DNA of 64,000 nt from Nannocystis sp. (GCA_016712315.1 JADJRG010000015.1:62001-126000), one strand, 5' to 3'. Positions 9,781 to 17,670 are shown, counted from the stretch's first letter. Made by a program: numbers and translations. Notes: generated from the letters alone by a model not told the origin.

Positions 9781-10215
9781 TCAGGCGGCGGGGGCGGCGA
9801 GCAGGGCGAGGGCGGCGGCGACGCAGCGCTCGTCCTGATGGTAGTGGCCGCCGCTGACGCCGATCGCGCCGATGACGGCGCCGTCGACGACGATCGGCGA
9901 GCCGCCGCCGAGCAAGATGAAGTCGTCGAGGTGCTGGGCGCCGTGGAGGAGGATCGGGTCGTCCTTGATAAAATTGTGCCAGCTCTCGCCGGTGGGGATC
10001 CCGAAGCCGACAGCGGTGAGGGCCTTCTTGCGGGAGGCGGTGACGGCGATCAAGGCGGCGCCGTCCATCCGGCTGAAGGCCTTGAGCACGCCGGCCTCGT
10101 CGACGATCGTGACCGCGATCGGCAGGCCGATCGCGGCGCCTTCACGCTCCGCCGCGGCGATCAAGGCGTGGGCGAGCTCGGAGGAGATTGTCTGCTTGCT
10201 GATGCTTGTGCGCAT
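9781..10215 (-). CDS. HbpS/GlcG-like (haem-degradation/haem-binding domain) protein
   Basis: 144 residues from the ATG at 10215. This start is 8 bases downstream of a TACTAT hexamer and begins the conserved domain directly; longer upstream reading frames are non-coding. The sequence has the family features: AHALIAAAEREGAAIGLPIAVTIVD near the N-terminus, FSRMDGAALIAVTASRKKALTAV in the middle, and GGGSPIVVDGAVIGAIGVSGG at the C-terminal part. Family members (GlcG, HbpS, PduO C-domain) bind haem or cobalamin-like ligands; Streptomyces HbpS regulates the partner sensor kinase SenS. There is no signal peptide, so unlike HbpS it looks cytosolic. The adjacent histidine kinase, 9 bases downstream, is the obvious candidate partner. 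Confidence 0.88.
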   Translation of the reverse strand: MRTSISKQTISSELAHALIAAAEREGAAIGLPIAVTIVDEAGVLKAFSRMDGAALIAVTASRKKALTAVGFGIPTGESWHNFIKDDPILLHGAQHLDDFILLGGGSPIVVDGAVIGAIGVSGGHYHQDERCVAAALALLAAPAA

Positions 10216-10223
10216 GTAGGCAG

Positions 10224-10229
10224 ATAGTA
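10224..10229 (-). promoter_or_regulatory. Putative -10 element (TACTAT) for the HbpS/histidine-kinase pair
   Basis: TACTAT on the minus strand ends 8 bases before the ATG at 10215, so transcription would start at or within a few bases of the start codon. No ribosome binding site is seen between them. Confidence 0.45.
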
Positions 10230-10439
10230 GCCAAGTCCTGAAAATCAGGCCCAGGGGGCGGATGGGCGCGAATATGGGCGCGTTGGCTGGCGCCCTCGCG
10301 AGCCCTCGCCCGCGGACGGCGCCGCTCCGCGCGGGGAGTCGGGGGAGTGATGATATACTATGATGATTGTGGTGGTTGTGATGATATGCGTGGGGTTGAG
10401 CGCGTGAGTCCGGGGGTGGCGCTGGTGTCCGCGGATGGA

Positions 10440-10465
10440 TAGCAGCGGCCGCTGGGCCGCTGCTA
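10440..10465. repeat. Perfect inverted repeat, 11-bp arms, 4-base loop
   Basis: TAGCAGCGGCC, loop GCTG, GGCCGCTGCTA. It lies between divergent genes and about 45 bases upstream of the predicted -10 at 10511, so it cannot terminate either flanking gene. An operator, or the hairpin of an unrecognised small RNA, are the open options. Confidence 0.75.
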
Positions 10466-10510
10466 GGGCGGACGTGAAGAATTTGCGGGTTGGTCGCTCG
10501 GGGGACGTGA

Positions 10511-10516
10511 TAGGTT
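10511..10516 (+). promoter_or_regulatory. Putative extended -10 (TGA-TAGGTT) for the Cys-repeat lipoprotein
   Basis: TGATAGGTT, 33 bases upstream of the ATG at 10550. This gene has a conventional leader with GGAGG at 10542-10546, only 3 bases before the start codon, unlike most first genes in the window. Confidence 0.4.
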
Positions 10517-10549
10517 CGCGGCTGGCGGCGCTGCGCGCCGTGGAGGTAG

Positions 10550-13162
10550 ATGCGCGTGATCAAGCGGAATAGGCGTGGGTTGGGGCTCGGGTTGGCGTGT
10601 GTGTTGGCCTGGGTGGTCGGGTGTGGGGATGACGCGGTCGGTGTGAGCTCGGGGACCGAAGGTGCCACCGAGTCAGGCACGACGTCGACGAGCGGCTCGA
10701 CGACGATGGTGATGCCGCCGGAGACGACGGGCGTGACAACGTCGGCCTCAGGTGAGTCGGCCTCGGGGACGGAGACCGGCGGCGGCGCCTGTGGCGACGG
10801 GGTTGTTGACCCCGGGGAGGAGTGCGACGACGGCGCGGCCAACGGGCCGGGGAAGCCGTGCTCGGCGACTTGTACGGCGGGGGCCGGCTCCTGCGGTGAT
10901 GGGGTCGTCGGGCCGCGAGAGCAGTGCGACAACGGCGCGATGAACGGCGATAACTTCGGCTGTAAGTCGGACTGCTCGCTGAACGTCTGCGGCGACGGCT
11001 TCGTCGGCCCCGGCGAGGGCTGCGACGACGGCAACACGAACGACCGCGACGAGTGCACCAACGCCTGCGGGTTGGCGAGCTGCGGCGACGGGGTGGTCGC
11101 GCCGACAGAGCAGTGCGACGACGGCAACACCGATAACAACGACGAGTGCACAAACGCCTGCACCCAGGCGGCCTGCGGCGACGGGTTCGCGCAGGCCGGT
11201 GAAATCTGTGATGAAGGGGGCGCGAACTCGAACAACGGGCTGTGTACGCTCTCCTGCGCGATCAACGTGTGCGGGGACGGCAACGTCTATCACAGCGGGG
11301 GCGATGAAGAGTGCGACGCCGGCGCTGATAACGGGCCGGGCAAGACCTGCAACGCGTTCTGTCAGCTCAACGTGTGCGGGGACGGCGACAAGGGGCCGGC
11401 GGAGGAGTGCGACGACGCGAACCTGGAGGCGGGCGACGGCTGCTCAGCGACCTGCGCGCTCGAGGCGTGCGGGAATAAGGCGCTCGACCCGGGCGAGGCG
11501 TGCGATGACGGGGCGAACGGCGATCAAGACGACGGCTGCACGGATCTTTGCGCGGCGCCCGCGTGCGGCGACGCGTTCGTGCAGGCGAGCTTGATGGAGC
11601 AGTGCGACCTCGGCGGGAGCAACAGCAACTCCGGGGAATGCACGCTCTCCTGTAAAAACGCGACCTGCGGCGACGGCTTCACCCAGGAGAACGTCGAACA
11701 GTGCGATGACGGCCTGAATAACGCCAACAACAACGCGTGCAAGGCGAACTGCACGCTGAACGTCTGCGGCGACGGCTTCCAAGGGCCCGGCGAGGCCTGT
11801 GACGACGGCAACAGCAGCAACCTGGACGGCTGCACGAACGTGTGCAAGCTGGCGAGCTGCGGCGACGGGTTCCAACAGCCCGGCGAAGAGTGCGACCAGG
11901 GCCTCAATAACAGCAACAGCGGCGCGTGTACGCTGGCCTGCAAGCTGCCGGTGTGCGGCGACGGGTTCGCGCAGGCGGGCGAAGAGTGCGACGACGGCAA
12001 CCAGAGCAACGCCGACGCCTGCCTGAACACTTGCAAGACTGCGATGTGCGGCGACGGGTCCGTGCAAGCCGGCGTCGAGCAGTGCGACGACGGCAACATG
12101 TCGAACGCGGACCTGTGCACGAACATGTGCACGAACGCGGCGTGCGGCGACGGCTTCACCCAGCCGCCGCTGGGCGAGCAGTGCGACGACGCGAACATGA
12201 TCAACACGGACTCGTGCACGAACACCTGCAAGAGCGCTGTGTGCGGCGACTCGATCGTGCACGCAGGGGTCGAGGAGTGTGATGATGGGAATATGCTCAA
12301 TACGGACATGTGCTTGGGAACGTGCAAGATCGCGAAGTGCGGCGACGGCTCCCTGTACATGGGGGTCGAGGAGTGCGACGACGGCAACTTGGTGAGCAAC
12401 GACGGCTGTTCGTCGACGTGTAAGAAGGAGGCGCAGGTCAAGACGTACAACTGCACCGGGGGGGTCCAGAACTTCGTGGTGCCGAACGGGGTCACGCAGA
12501 TCGTGATCGAGGCGTGGGGCGCCCAAGGCGGCACGCCGTCGAGCAACAACAGCTGCGGCGGCAACCCAGATGTCGGGGGCCGCGGCGGGTACGCGAAGGG
12601 GACGCTGACTGTGACCCCAGGGGAGACGCTGGGGCTCTACGTCGGCTGCGCGGGCGGGCAAGGGAACGCTCCGGGGTGGAACGGCGGCGGCGGGAGCTGC
12701 GTGCACACGTCGACCTGCTCGGGCGGCGGCGGCGGCTCGGACGTGCGTAAGGGCGGCACAGGGCTGGCGAACCGGGTGATCGTCGCGGGCGGCGGCGGCG
12801 GCGCGGAGTACTCGTGCGGCAACCAGGGCGGCGGCGGCGGCGGCGGCCTCAGCGGCCTGATCGGGCTCGGCAGCGACTCCCCTCCGGCGAGCGGCGGCGG
12901 CGGCACGCAGGTGGCCGGCGGCGCGGGCGGGATCAACAACAACTGGCCACAAAACGGCCAGCCAGGCTCGCTGGGCCAGGGCGGCTCAGGGGCGCCAGGG
13001 CAGCTGCACGCGGGCGGCGGCGGCGGCGGCTTCTATGGCGGCGGCGGCGGCGCGGTCGATGGCCACGCGGGTGGCGGCTCGTCCTACCTGGGCGGGGTGT
13101 CAGCGTCGTCGACGACCGCGGGCGTGAAGACGGGTAACGGGCAGATCGTGCTCAACTACTAG
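10550..13162 (+). CDS. Surface lipoprotein: 17 cysteine-rich DUF4215-type repeats plus glycine-rich C-terminal domain
   Basis: 870 residues. The lipoprotein signal ends at WVVGC, followed by a Thr/Ser linker. From about residue 82 to 630 I count 17 tandem repeats of 30-35 residues of the type CGDGxxxxGEECDDGNxxNxDxCxxxC, the DUF4215/myxococcus cysteine-rich repeat. Most have four Cys and acidic loops that could bind Ca2+. After KKEAQVKTYNC a distinct domain follows: FVVPNGVTQIVIEAWGAQGG, then about 190 residues with many runs of 4-7 glycines, GSDVRKGG, NRVIVAGGGGG and SYLGG, ending NGQIVLNY. This matches the general pattern of glycine-rich lectin-like/receptor-binding domains (Gly_rich families, also in ALK/LTK and phage tail proteins). 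It is probably a long, Cys-crosslinked stalk with a terminal binding head on the cell surface. The ligand is unknown. Confidence 0.9.
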   Translation: MRVIKRNRRGLGLGLACVLAWVVGCGDDAVGVSSGTEGATESGTTSTSGSTTMVMPPETTGVTTSASGESASGTETGGGACGDGVVDPGEECDDGAANGPGKPCSATCTAGAGSCGDGVVGPREQCDNGAMNGDNFGCKSDCSLNVCGDGFVGPGEGCDDGNTNDRDECTNACGLASCGDGVVAPTEQCDDGNTDNNDECTNACTQAACGDGFAQAGEICDEGGANSNNGLCTLSCAINVCGDGNVYHSGGDEECDAGADNGPGKTCNAFCQLNVCGDGDKGPAEECDDANLEAGDGCSATCALEACGNKALDPGEACDDGANGDQDDGCTDLCAAPACGDAFVQASLMEQCDLGGSNSNSGECTLSCKNATCGDGFTQENVEQCDDGLNNANNNACKANCTLNVCGDGFQGPGEACDDGNSSNLDGCTNVCKLASCGDGFQQPGEECDQGLNNSNSGACTLACKLPVCGDGFAQAGEECDDGNQSNADACLNTCKTAMCGDGSVQAGVEQCDDGNMSNADLCTNMCTNAACGDGFTQPPLGEQCDDANMINTDSCTNTCKSAVCGDSIVHAGVEECDDGNMLNTDMCLGTCKIAKCGDGSLYMGVEECDDGNLVSNDGCSSTCKKEAQVKTYNCTGGVQNFVVPNGVTQIVIEAWGAQGGTPSSNNSCGGNPDVGGRGGYAKGTLTVTPGETLGLYVGCAGGQGNAPGWNGGGGSCVHTSTCSGGGGGSDVRKGGTGLANRVIVAGGGGGAEYSCGNQGGGGGGGLSGLIGLGSDSPPASGGGGTQVAGGAGGINNNWPQNGQPGSLGQGGSGAPGQLHAGGGGGGFYGGGGGAVDGHAGGGSSYLGGVSASSTTAGVKTGNGQIVLNY

Positions 13163-13180
13163 AGGTCGTCCCTCCATCAC

Positions 13181-13210
13181 GCGCCCTCGACGCCAGGCGG
13201 TCGAGGGCGC
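13181..13210 (+). terminator. Rho-independent terminator after the Cys-repeat lipoprotein
   Basis: Perfect 10-base-pair stem GCGCCCTCGA / TCGAGGGCGC with a 10-base loop, followed by CATTTTG. It starts 18 bases after the stop codon at 13162. Confidence 0.8.
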
Positions 13211-13326
13211 CATTTTGTACGACGCAGGCGCCGAGGCGACCGCGACAGGTCGAGGGTCGAGAGTGAAGGCGCGGCCAGCCTGGCCGGACTTGGGGGTCAG
13301 CGGCCGCTCAGCGGGTGGCGCGTTCT

Positions 13327-13539
13327 TTAGGAGGCGCTGGAGAGCTGGGCGACGCGCTCGCGCAGGCGCTTGTATTGCTGGTCGTCGTCGCCGGTCCAGA
13401 AGAGGCAGTAGGCGGTGATGAGCTGGTCGACATCCTCGGCGGGGAAGATCTCGCAGGTAGGCGGGACCTTGTGCGCGATGTCTGCGATCATCTCGCTGCT
13501 ATTATCGCGCGATGTGCGCGATAAGTCTGTTGGCGACAC
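13327..13539 (-). CDS. Small hypothetical protein (70 aa)
   Basis: No family recognised. The sequence is mixed and not low-complexity (HKVPPTCEIFPAEDVDQLI, YCLFWTGDDDQQYKRLRERV) and contains two Cys, which speaks for a real gene rather than a GC-driven shadow. It starts 30 bases after the stop of the lipoprotein gene at 13570 on the same strand. The internal ATG at 13491 would give a 54-residue protein and is equally possible. It has no signal peptide. It could also be a remnant of a longer gene. Confidence 0.45.
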   Translation of the reverse strand: MSPTDLSRTSRDNSSEMIADIAHKVPPTCEIFPAEDVDQLITAYCLFWTGDDDQQYKRLRERVAQLSSAS

Positions 13540-13569
13540 GCGGCGAGCAGCGGCGCGCGTTCGTCGGTA

Positions 13570-14439
13570 TCAGCCGGGCATCAGCGAGGACTCGAAGCCG
13601 AGGGTGACGCGTAGGCGCTTGTCTGGCTCGTTCTTGTTGTTGCCCATGGTGGTGTGGGTCTGGAGGTCGCCGTCGATCGACTTGGGGGCGGAGTCGGGGG
13701 CGGCGTTGTCGCCGAGGGCGGCGAAGGAGGCGACGTAGGAGCCGTACTCGACGCTGTTGTCTTGGTAGTTGAGGGCGATCTCGGCGAGGTTGAGGCCGCC
13801 GCCGGCGGGCAAGGCGTGGCCGAAGGCGCCGGCGATGGTGAGGTAGCGGCCGTCGACGTCGAAATTGCCGTCGATGTCGGAGTAATAGACGTCGTAAAAT
13901 TCCGTGGAGACGCCCTTAATGTCGTGGCTCTGGTCGGTGAGCGGGTCAGGCAGGATGTTGGTCAGCTCGCTGCCCCAGATCTCAAAGGTGTACGGGGTGG
14001 GGGCGTCGCCGCCGCTGCGCTCCCAGAAGGTGATCGAGAGCAGGCCTGGGATGTCGTGGACAGGGATGCCCTCCACGCCTGGATCGGTGTCGGTGTCGGT
14101 GTCGGCGTCGGTGGTCGAGTCTGTCGCCGAGTCACTGTCAGAGTCGGTGCCTTGGTCGGTGTCAGAGTCGGTGCCCGAGCTGGTGTCGGTGGCAGAGTCG
14201 GTGTCGACCGCGGTGGCGTTGGTGGTCGTATCGCTGGCGCTGGTGCTCTCGCCGCCGGTCGTGGTGCTCTCGCCGCCGCTGTCCGCTGTTGTCCCAGCGG
14301 TGGTGGTGGTGGCGGTGGTCACGGCGGTGGTGGCGGCGGTGGTAGTGGCGGTGGTGGCGCTGTCGTCGCCGCTGCACGCGGGCAGCGTGGCGCCTAGGAG
14401 GGTGACGACGAGAGGTAGGAGGCGGAGGTCGCGGCGCAT
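13570..14439 (-). CDS. Lipoprotein with long T/S/D linker and a C-terminal domain of unknown function
   Basis: 289 residues. The lipobox is LPAC near residue 22, followed by a Thr/Ala then Ser/Asp/Thr linker to about residue 120. The roughly 165-residue C-terminal domain (EGIPVHDIPGLLSITFWERSG ... YDVYYSDIDGNFDVDGRYLTIAGAFGHALPAGGGLNLAEIALNY ... KRLRVTLGFES) looks all-beta and somewhat like secreted carbohydrate-associated modules. I do not recognise a family. The sequence just before the start (14445-14457 on the + strand) is a small palindrome GTTCT-TTT-AGAAC that could be an operator. Confidence 0.82.
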   Translation of the reverse strand: MRRDLRLLPLVVTLLGATLPACSGDDSATTATTTAATTAVTTATTTTAGTTADSGGESTTTGGESTSASDTTTNATAVDTDSATDTSSGTDSDTDQGTDSDSDSATDSTTDADTDTDTDPGVEGIPVHDIPGLLSITFWERSGGDAPTPYTFEIWGSELTNILPDPLTDQSHDIKGVSTEFYDVYYSDIDGNFDVDGRYLTIAGAFGHALPAGGGLNLAEIALNYQDNSVEYGSYVASFAALGDNAAPDSAPKSIDGDLQTHTTMGNNKNEPDKRLRVTLGFESSLMPG

Positions 14440-14584
14440 GGGTTGTTCTTTTAGAACGCAGAGCTCGGTCCCAGAAAGGGGTTTCTGCGGCGCGCGGTGC
14501 GAGGGGTGAGCTTGGGGTGATCGTTTGGGCGGATCCGCACGCCGCTGGCGTCGGTCGCCGCGGCCCGAGGGCGCGTTTTTGTGG

Positions 14585-14590
14585 CAGGTT
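14585..14590 (+). promoter_or_regulatory. Putative extended -10 (TGG-CAGGTT)
   Basis: CAGGTT preceded by TGG, 8 bases upstream of the ATG at 14599. It is weaker than the other -10 candidates but at the same spacing. Confidence 0.3.
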
Positions 14591-14598
14591 TGCGCGCG

Positions 14599-16065
14599 AT
14601 GACGCGCATTTCCCCCGCTCTGCTCGGTTTTCTAGCCGCTCCGCTGCTGGCGCTGGTGGCTTGTGATGACAACGCGCCGCCGCCGCCGCCGCCCGCGTCG
14701 CCGCCCGCGTCGCCGCCGCCCGTCAAGGCCGAGCCGCCGGCCCCGCCCGTGGAGGTGGCGGTGGCGGTCGAGGTCGAGCAAGAGGCGAAGGGAGCGCAGG
14801 GAGGTGCGCCGCCGGCTGTCCCTTTGGTCATCCCGGGGGTGGGTGAGCCGGGGCCGGCGTTCGTCGCGGTCGACAATAAGGGGGTGGTGCGGATCGACGG
14901 CGGCGCGCTGACGCGGCTGGAGGGCGCGCCGGAGACGGGGGTGCGCTCGCTGCGGCTGGGCGGCGACGGGGCGCTGTGGGCGTCGAGCATGTTCGGGCTG
15001 TTCCGCCTGGAGGGCGAGCGCATGCGCGAGGTGACGAGGGGGAAGGGGGATAACTTTCAGGTGCTGGCGAGCGGCGAGATCTGGGCGCACTCGTATGACG
15101 CGGTCCATCACTTCGACGGGTCGGCGTGGAGCGAGGAGAGCGCGGCGGCGATCGGGGCCGGCGAGGAGCCGCTCAAGGGGATCGTGGTCCATGAGGACGG
15201 GCGGGTCTTCGTGGCGTCGGGCGAGGCGCTGTTCGTGCGGGACCTGAGCGGCGCGTGGGGTAAGTTTGATGTCCTACAAAAATTCCGCGGGCCTAATTAT
15301 TTCGACGTGTTGACCTCGGGGCCGACGGGGGAGCTGTACCTGGTCGGGTACCTGCGGCTGCTGCGGATCTCGCCAGAGGGGCAGGGCGCGGCGGAGCCGG
15401 TGAAGATGAACGTAGGCTTCGGGTCGCTCAGCGACGTGAAGGTCGCGGGCGACGGGACGGTCGCGGCGCGCAATATCTATGACCTGCACGTGCGCGCGCC
15501 GGACGGGAAGATCAAGGTGGTTCGCGCGCGTAAGGACTTCGCGGGCGAGCAGGTGGTCGCGTGGGCGGTCGCCGACGGCGGGCGGCTGTGGGTGGCGACC
15601 GACGCGGGCGTGACGGTGACCGGCGGCGGTCAAGCCCGCGTGGATTGGCCCATGGGATCGTTGCCGGAGATCGCCGGGTCGGTGCGCGCCTTCGCGGTGT
15701 TGGGCGCGGGTCCGAGCTCGATCCCGGGGGCGGGCACGGTGCGGATGGGCGGGCTGCGCGGGCGGATCATGCGCGAGGAGCTGCCCGTGGGTGGCCTCGA
15801 CGTGGAGATCTGCCCGACCCCCGATCTGGTCTACACAAAGACGCCGTGCACCGGCTCGCCCAACCGCCTCAAGGCGAAGGCGGACAGCGACGGGGTGTGG
15901 ACCCTCAAGGACGTGCCGCTGGGCTCCTACGGGGTGGCGGTGAAGGTCGGTCGGAGCTGGCAGATCACCATGGGCGCGGTGGTGCGCGAGGCGATGCAAG
16001 AGGGCTTGGTGCTGGATACGGGGGACCTGCGGCTGGCGGCTGAGGAGAAGAAGGGCGCGAAGTAA
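14599..16065 (+). CDS. Lipoprotein with beta-propeller-like repeats and carboxypeptidase-regulatory-like domain
   Basis: 488 residues from the ATG at 14599; a GTG 18 bases upstream is less likely because the signal peptide starts at MTRISPALLGFL. The lipobox is ALVAC with Asp-Asp following. A Pro-rich stretch (PPPPPPPASPPASPPP) and a Val/Glu segment come next. Repeated blades resembling two-component-regulator propeller repeats follow (FVAVDNKGVVRIDGGALTRLEG, LRLGGDGALWASSMFGLFRLEG, IVVHEDGRVFVASGEALFVRD, WAVADGGRLWVATDAGVTVTGGG). The last 110 residues (LRGRIMREELPVGGLDVEICPTP ... DSDGVWTLKDVPLGSYGVAVKVG) look like a carboxypeptidase-regulatory beta-sandwich. It is related in design to the lipoprotein at 46898-48715. 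It is probably periplasmic; the ligand is unknown. Confidence 0.85.
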   Translation: MTRISPALLGFLAAPLLALVACDDNAPPPPPPASPPASPPPVKAEPPAPPVEVAVAVEVEQEAKGAQGGAPPAVPLVIPGVGEPGPAFVAVDNKGVVRIDGGALTRLEGAPETGVRSLRLGGDGALWASSMFGLFRLEGERMREVTRGKGDNFQVLASGEIWAHSYDAVHHFDGSAWSEESAAAIGAGEEPLKGIVVHEDGRVFVASGEALFVRDLSGAWGKFDVLQKFRGPNYFDVLTSGPTGELYLVGYLRLLRISPEGQGAAEPVKMNVGFGSLSDVKVAGDGTVAARNIYDLHVRAPDGKIKVVRARKDFAGEQVVAWAVADGGRLWVATDAGVTVTGGGQARVDWPMGSLPEIAGSVRAFAVLGAGPSSIPGAGTVRMGGLRGRIMREELPVGGLDVEICPTPDLVYTKTPCTGSPNRLKAKADSDGVWTLKDVPLGSYGVAVKVGRSWQITMGAVVREAMQEGLVLDTGDLRLAAEEKKGAK

Positions 16066-16137
16066 CCACAACACAAGATGGCGCGCGGCGACCAGGCCCG
16101 GCCCGCGGGCCCGGTGGCTCGCGCCGCGAGGGGCTGG

Positions 16138-16143
16138 TAGGGT
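16138..16143 (+). promoter_or_regulatory. Putative extended -10 (TGG-TAGGGT), near-leaderless start
   Basis: TAGGGT preceded by TGG, 6 bases before the GTG at 16150. No ribosome binding site fits between them. Confidence 0.45.
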
Positions 16144-16149
16144 GATGAG

Positions 16150-16830
16150 GTGCGTCGCTTGGCCGCGCTCGTCGGTGTGATCGCGCTCGCGACGGGCTGC
16201 GGCTATCAGTCGCGTTATTCACCGCCGGACGGCTGGCGGGCGCGGCCCGTCTACAGCGGGAACGACGTCGAGTGGGTGGGGGCTCAGCAGGTGCCTCGCT
16301 GCGCCTCCGAGGTGGAGGAGGAGAGCGTGCAGGGGTGGGCGGCGCCGCCGCCGATGGTCATCGATGAGCGCGGGCGTTGGGCGCGTGGCGGCGTGCATGT
16401 GCACCTGTGGCACGTCGGGCCGCACCCGCGCCTGCACCCGGTGTACCCGGCGTACGGGTTCATCCCGAACCCGCCGGGGCCGCATCGGCTGCTCTTTCCG
16501 GGGCTGGGGGCGGCGCGCGGCGGGCGAGGGTTTTGGAGCTCCAGCGGCGGGAGCAGCAGCGGCGGAGGGAAGGGCGCGGGTATGGTGGCGGCGTTGGCCC
16601 TCGCGATCGTGGTGGTGGCGTCGTCGGGGATCGCGGTCGGGCTGGCGGCGGACCCTCCCGAAGACGGCGACGTCGCGGGGTCGATCGACTCGATCAACCG
16701 CTTCAACGACGAGGCGCGCCGGAAGATCGCGGCGTGTTATGAGGCCGCGCGCGCGGCAGCGCCGCCGACGCCAGGTGCGGCGGAGGCGGCGGTGGAGGTG
16801 GAGGTCGTGGAGGAGGCGGGGGCGTGGTGA
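16150..16830 (+). CDS. Lipoprotein/membrane protein of unknown function
   Basis: 226 residues from GTG. The lipoprotein signal ends at ALATGC. A Pro/His-rich middle part (HVHLWHVGPHPRLHPVYPAYG) leads to a Ser/Gly-rich stretch and one strong membrane segment (GMVAALALAIVVVASSGIAVGLAA, about residues 150-173). Then comes SIDSINRFNDEARRKIAACYEAA, similar to NAIDAMNFYNDAVGSVGGRC in the next gene. The two are therefore probably distant paralogues and likely work together. The last 7 bases overlap the following gene (translational coupling). I know no family. Confidence 0.75.
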   Translation: MRRLAALVGVIALATGCGYQSRYSPPDGWRARPVYSGNDVEWVGAQQVPRCASEVEEESVQGWAAPPPMVIDERGRWARGGVHVHLWHVGPHPRLHPVYPAYGFIPNPPGPHRLLFPGLGAARGGRGFWSSSGGSSSGGGKGAGMVAALALAIVVVASSGIAVGLAADPPEDGDVAGSIDSINRFNDEARRKIAACYEAARAAAPPTPGAAEAAVEVEVVEEAGAW

Positions 16831-17444
16831 GTTTGAGGGCGCTGACGCTGGGCCTGGCGGTGGCGAGCGGCTGCGCGCCGGCGATGACCGGCTATGTCCC
16901 GCAGCACGTCGCGCAGGCGGAGTTGACGCTGCACTACGACGGCCGGATGAGGATCGACTCCGGCGGGCAGCCTCTGGCCTGGGGGCCGCGCTATGACGGA
17001 CTCGCGGAGCACGTCGCGTGCGTGCCGCGGGCGCATGAGCACGCCCGTAAGGCGCAGCGGATGGGGCGCTGGCGGCGGGGGCTGGCGTGGACGGGCGGGG
17101 CGCTGGGGGTGGCGTCGCTCGGCGGGCTGAGCGGCTTCGCGTTCATCGGCTCGGATCCGACGACGGCGTTCACGCTGCTGGGCTCAGGCTTGGGCGCGGC
17201 GGCGCTGGGGATCATCATGGCGGGCTCTTCGCGGGCGGCCGGCAACCGCGCGCACGGCAACGCGATCGACGCGATGAATTTTTATAATGACGCGGTAGGG
17301 AGCGTGGGCGGCCGCTGCGGGGCGCGGCCGCCCATCGCCGCGCCGTCGCTGGTGGAGGGGCCGCTGGTGGAGGGGCCGCTGGTGGAGGGGCCGTCGCCGC
17401 CGCCCCGCGCGGTGATGATCGGACCGACGCGAGGTTCGTTGTAG
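16824..17444 (+). CDS. Lipoprotein/membrane protein of unknown function, paralogous motif with the upstream gene
   Basis: 206 residues. There are two adjacent GTG codons, at 16824 and 16827. GGAGGAGG at 16809-16816 fits the first better, while the second would form a GTGA overlap with the upstream stop. Signal with lipobox VASGC; then a beta-rich part (AQAELTLHYDGRMRIDSGGQPL), two hydrophobic segments (about residues 90-135) and NAIDAMNFYNDAVGSVGGRC. The C-terminus carries three perfect LVEGP repeats before PSPPPRA. It forms an operon with 16150-16830. Confidence 0.75.
   Translation: MVSLRALTLGLAVASGCAPAMTGYVPQHVAQAELTLHYDGRMRIDSGGQPLAWGPRYDGLAEHVACVPRAHEHARKAQRMGRWRRGLAWTGGALGVASLGGLSGFAFIGSDPTTAFTLLGSGLGAAALGIIMAGSSRAAGNRAHGNAIDAMNFYNDAVGSVGGRCGARPPIAAPSLVEGPLVEGPLVEGPSPPPRAVMIGPTRGSL
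17349..17393 (+). repeat. Three tandem perfect 15-base repeats (LVEGP)
   Basis: CTGGTGGAGGGGCCG three times in a row inside the preceding gene. All copies are identical, suggesting recent expansion; units keep the frame, so copy-number change would only alter linker length. Confidence 0.9.
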
Positions 17445-17670
17445 GTAGGACAATTCCATTCTCTTTGTAGAAAAAATTCACAAGCGGAGCGCTCGGGTAC
17501 GCGCGGCTGAGCGGGCGCGCCCGCCCTGGTCGCGGCCGCGGTGCGACGGGCGACGGGCGCCGTAGATCGCGGCGCGACGTCCTGATAGGCTGCGTGGCTG
17601 ATAGCTCGCCGCGTAGATGGACGCGGCGGGGTTGTTTCAAGGGATAGGGAAAGGGAAGAGGGAACCAGTC
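17445..17670. other. Leader region before the DUF2589-like cluster
   Basis: 226 bases without a gene. The first 50 bases are AT-rich for this genome (TTCTCTTTGTAGAAAAAA). An extended -10 candidate TGA-TAGGCT lies at 17583-17591, giving a leader of about 70 bases before the ATG at 17671. No stable hairpin was noticed. Confidence 0.5.
17586..17591 (+). promoter_or_regulatory. Putative extended -10 (TGA-TAGGCT) for the DUF2589-like cluster
   Basis: TGATAGGCT; the same hexamer precedes selO at 23996. No convincing -35 element was found. Confidence 0.35.

Larger units (their letters stand above)
10216..10549. other. Divergent intergenic region (334 bases) with AT-rich repeats and a perfect hairpin
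   Basis: No gene was found. It holds an AT-rich patch with three TGATGAT copies (starting 10348, 10361 and 10379; the outer two are the identical 9-mer TGATGATAT). It also holds a perfect 11-base-pair inverted repeat with a GCTG loop at 10440-10465 and a TGATAGGTT extended -10 at 10508-10516. The control elements of both flanking genes should lie here. Confidence 0.7.

Noticed and set aside
9781..11283. Long N-terminal extension of the HbpS-like gene
   Set aside because: The extension is antisense to the Cys-repeat gene and rich in Pro/Ser/His; only the last 144 codons carry the family pattern.
10793..12432. Regular repeats suggestive of a CRISPR array
   Set aside because: The repeats are coding, degenerate at DNA level, and every unit translates to the CGDG...CDDG cysteine motif.
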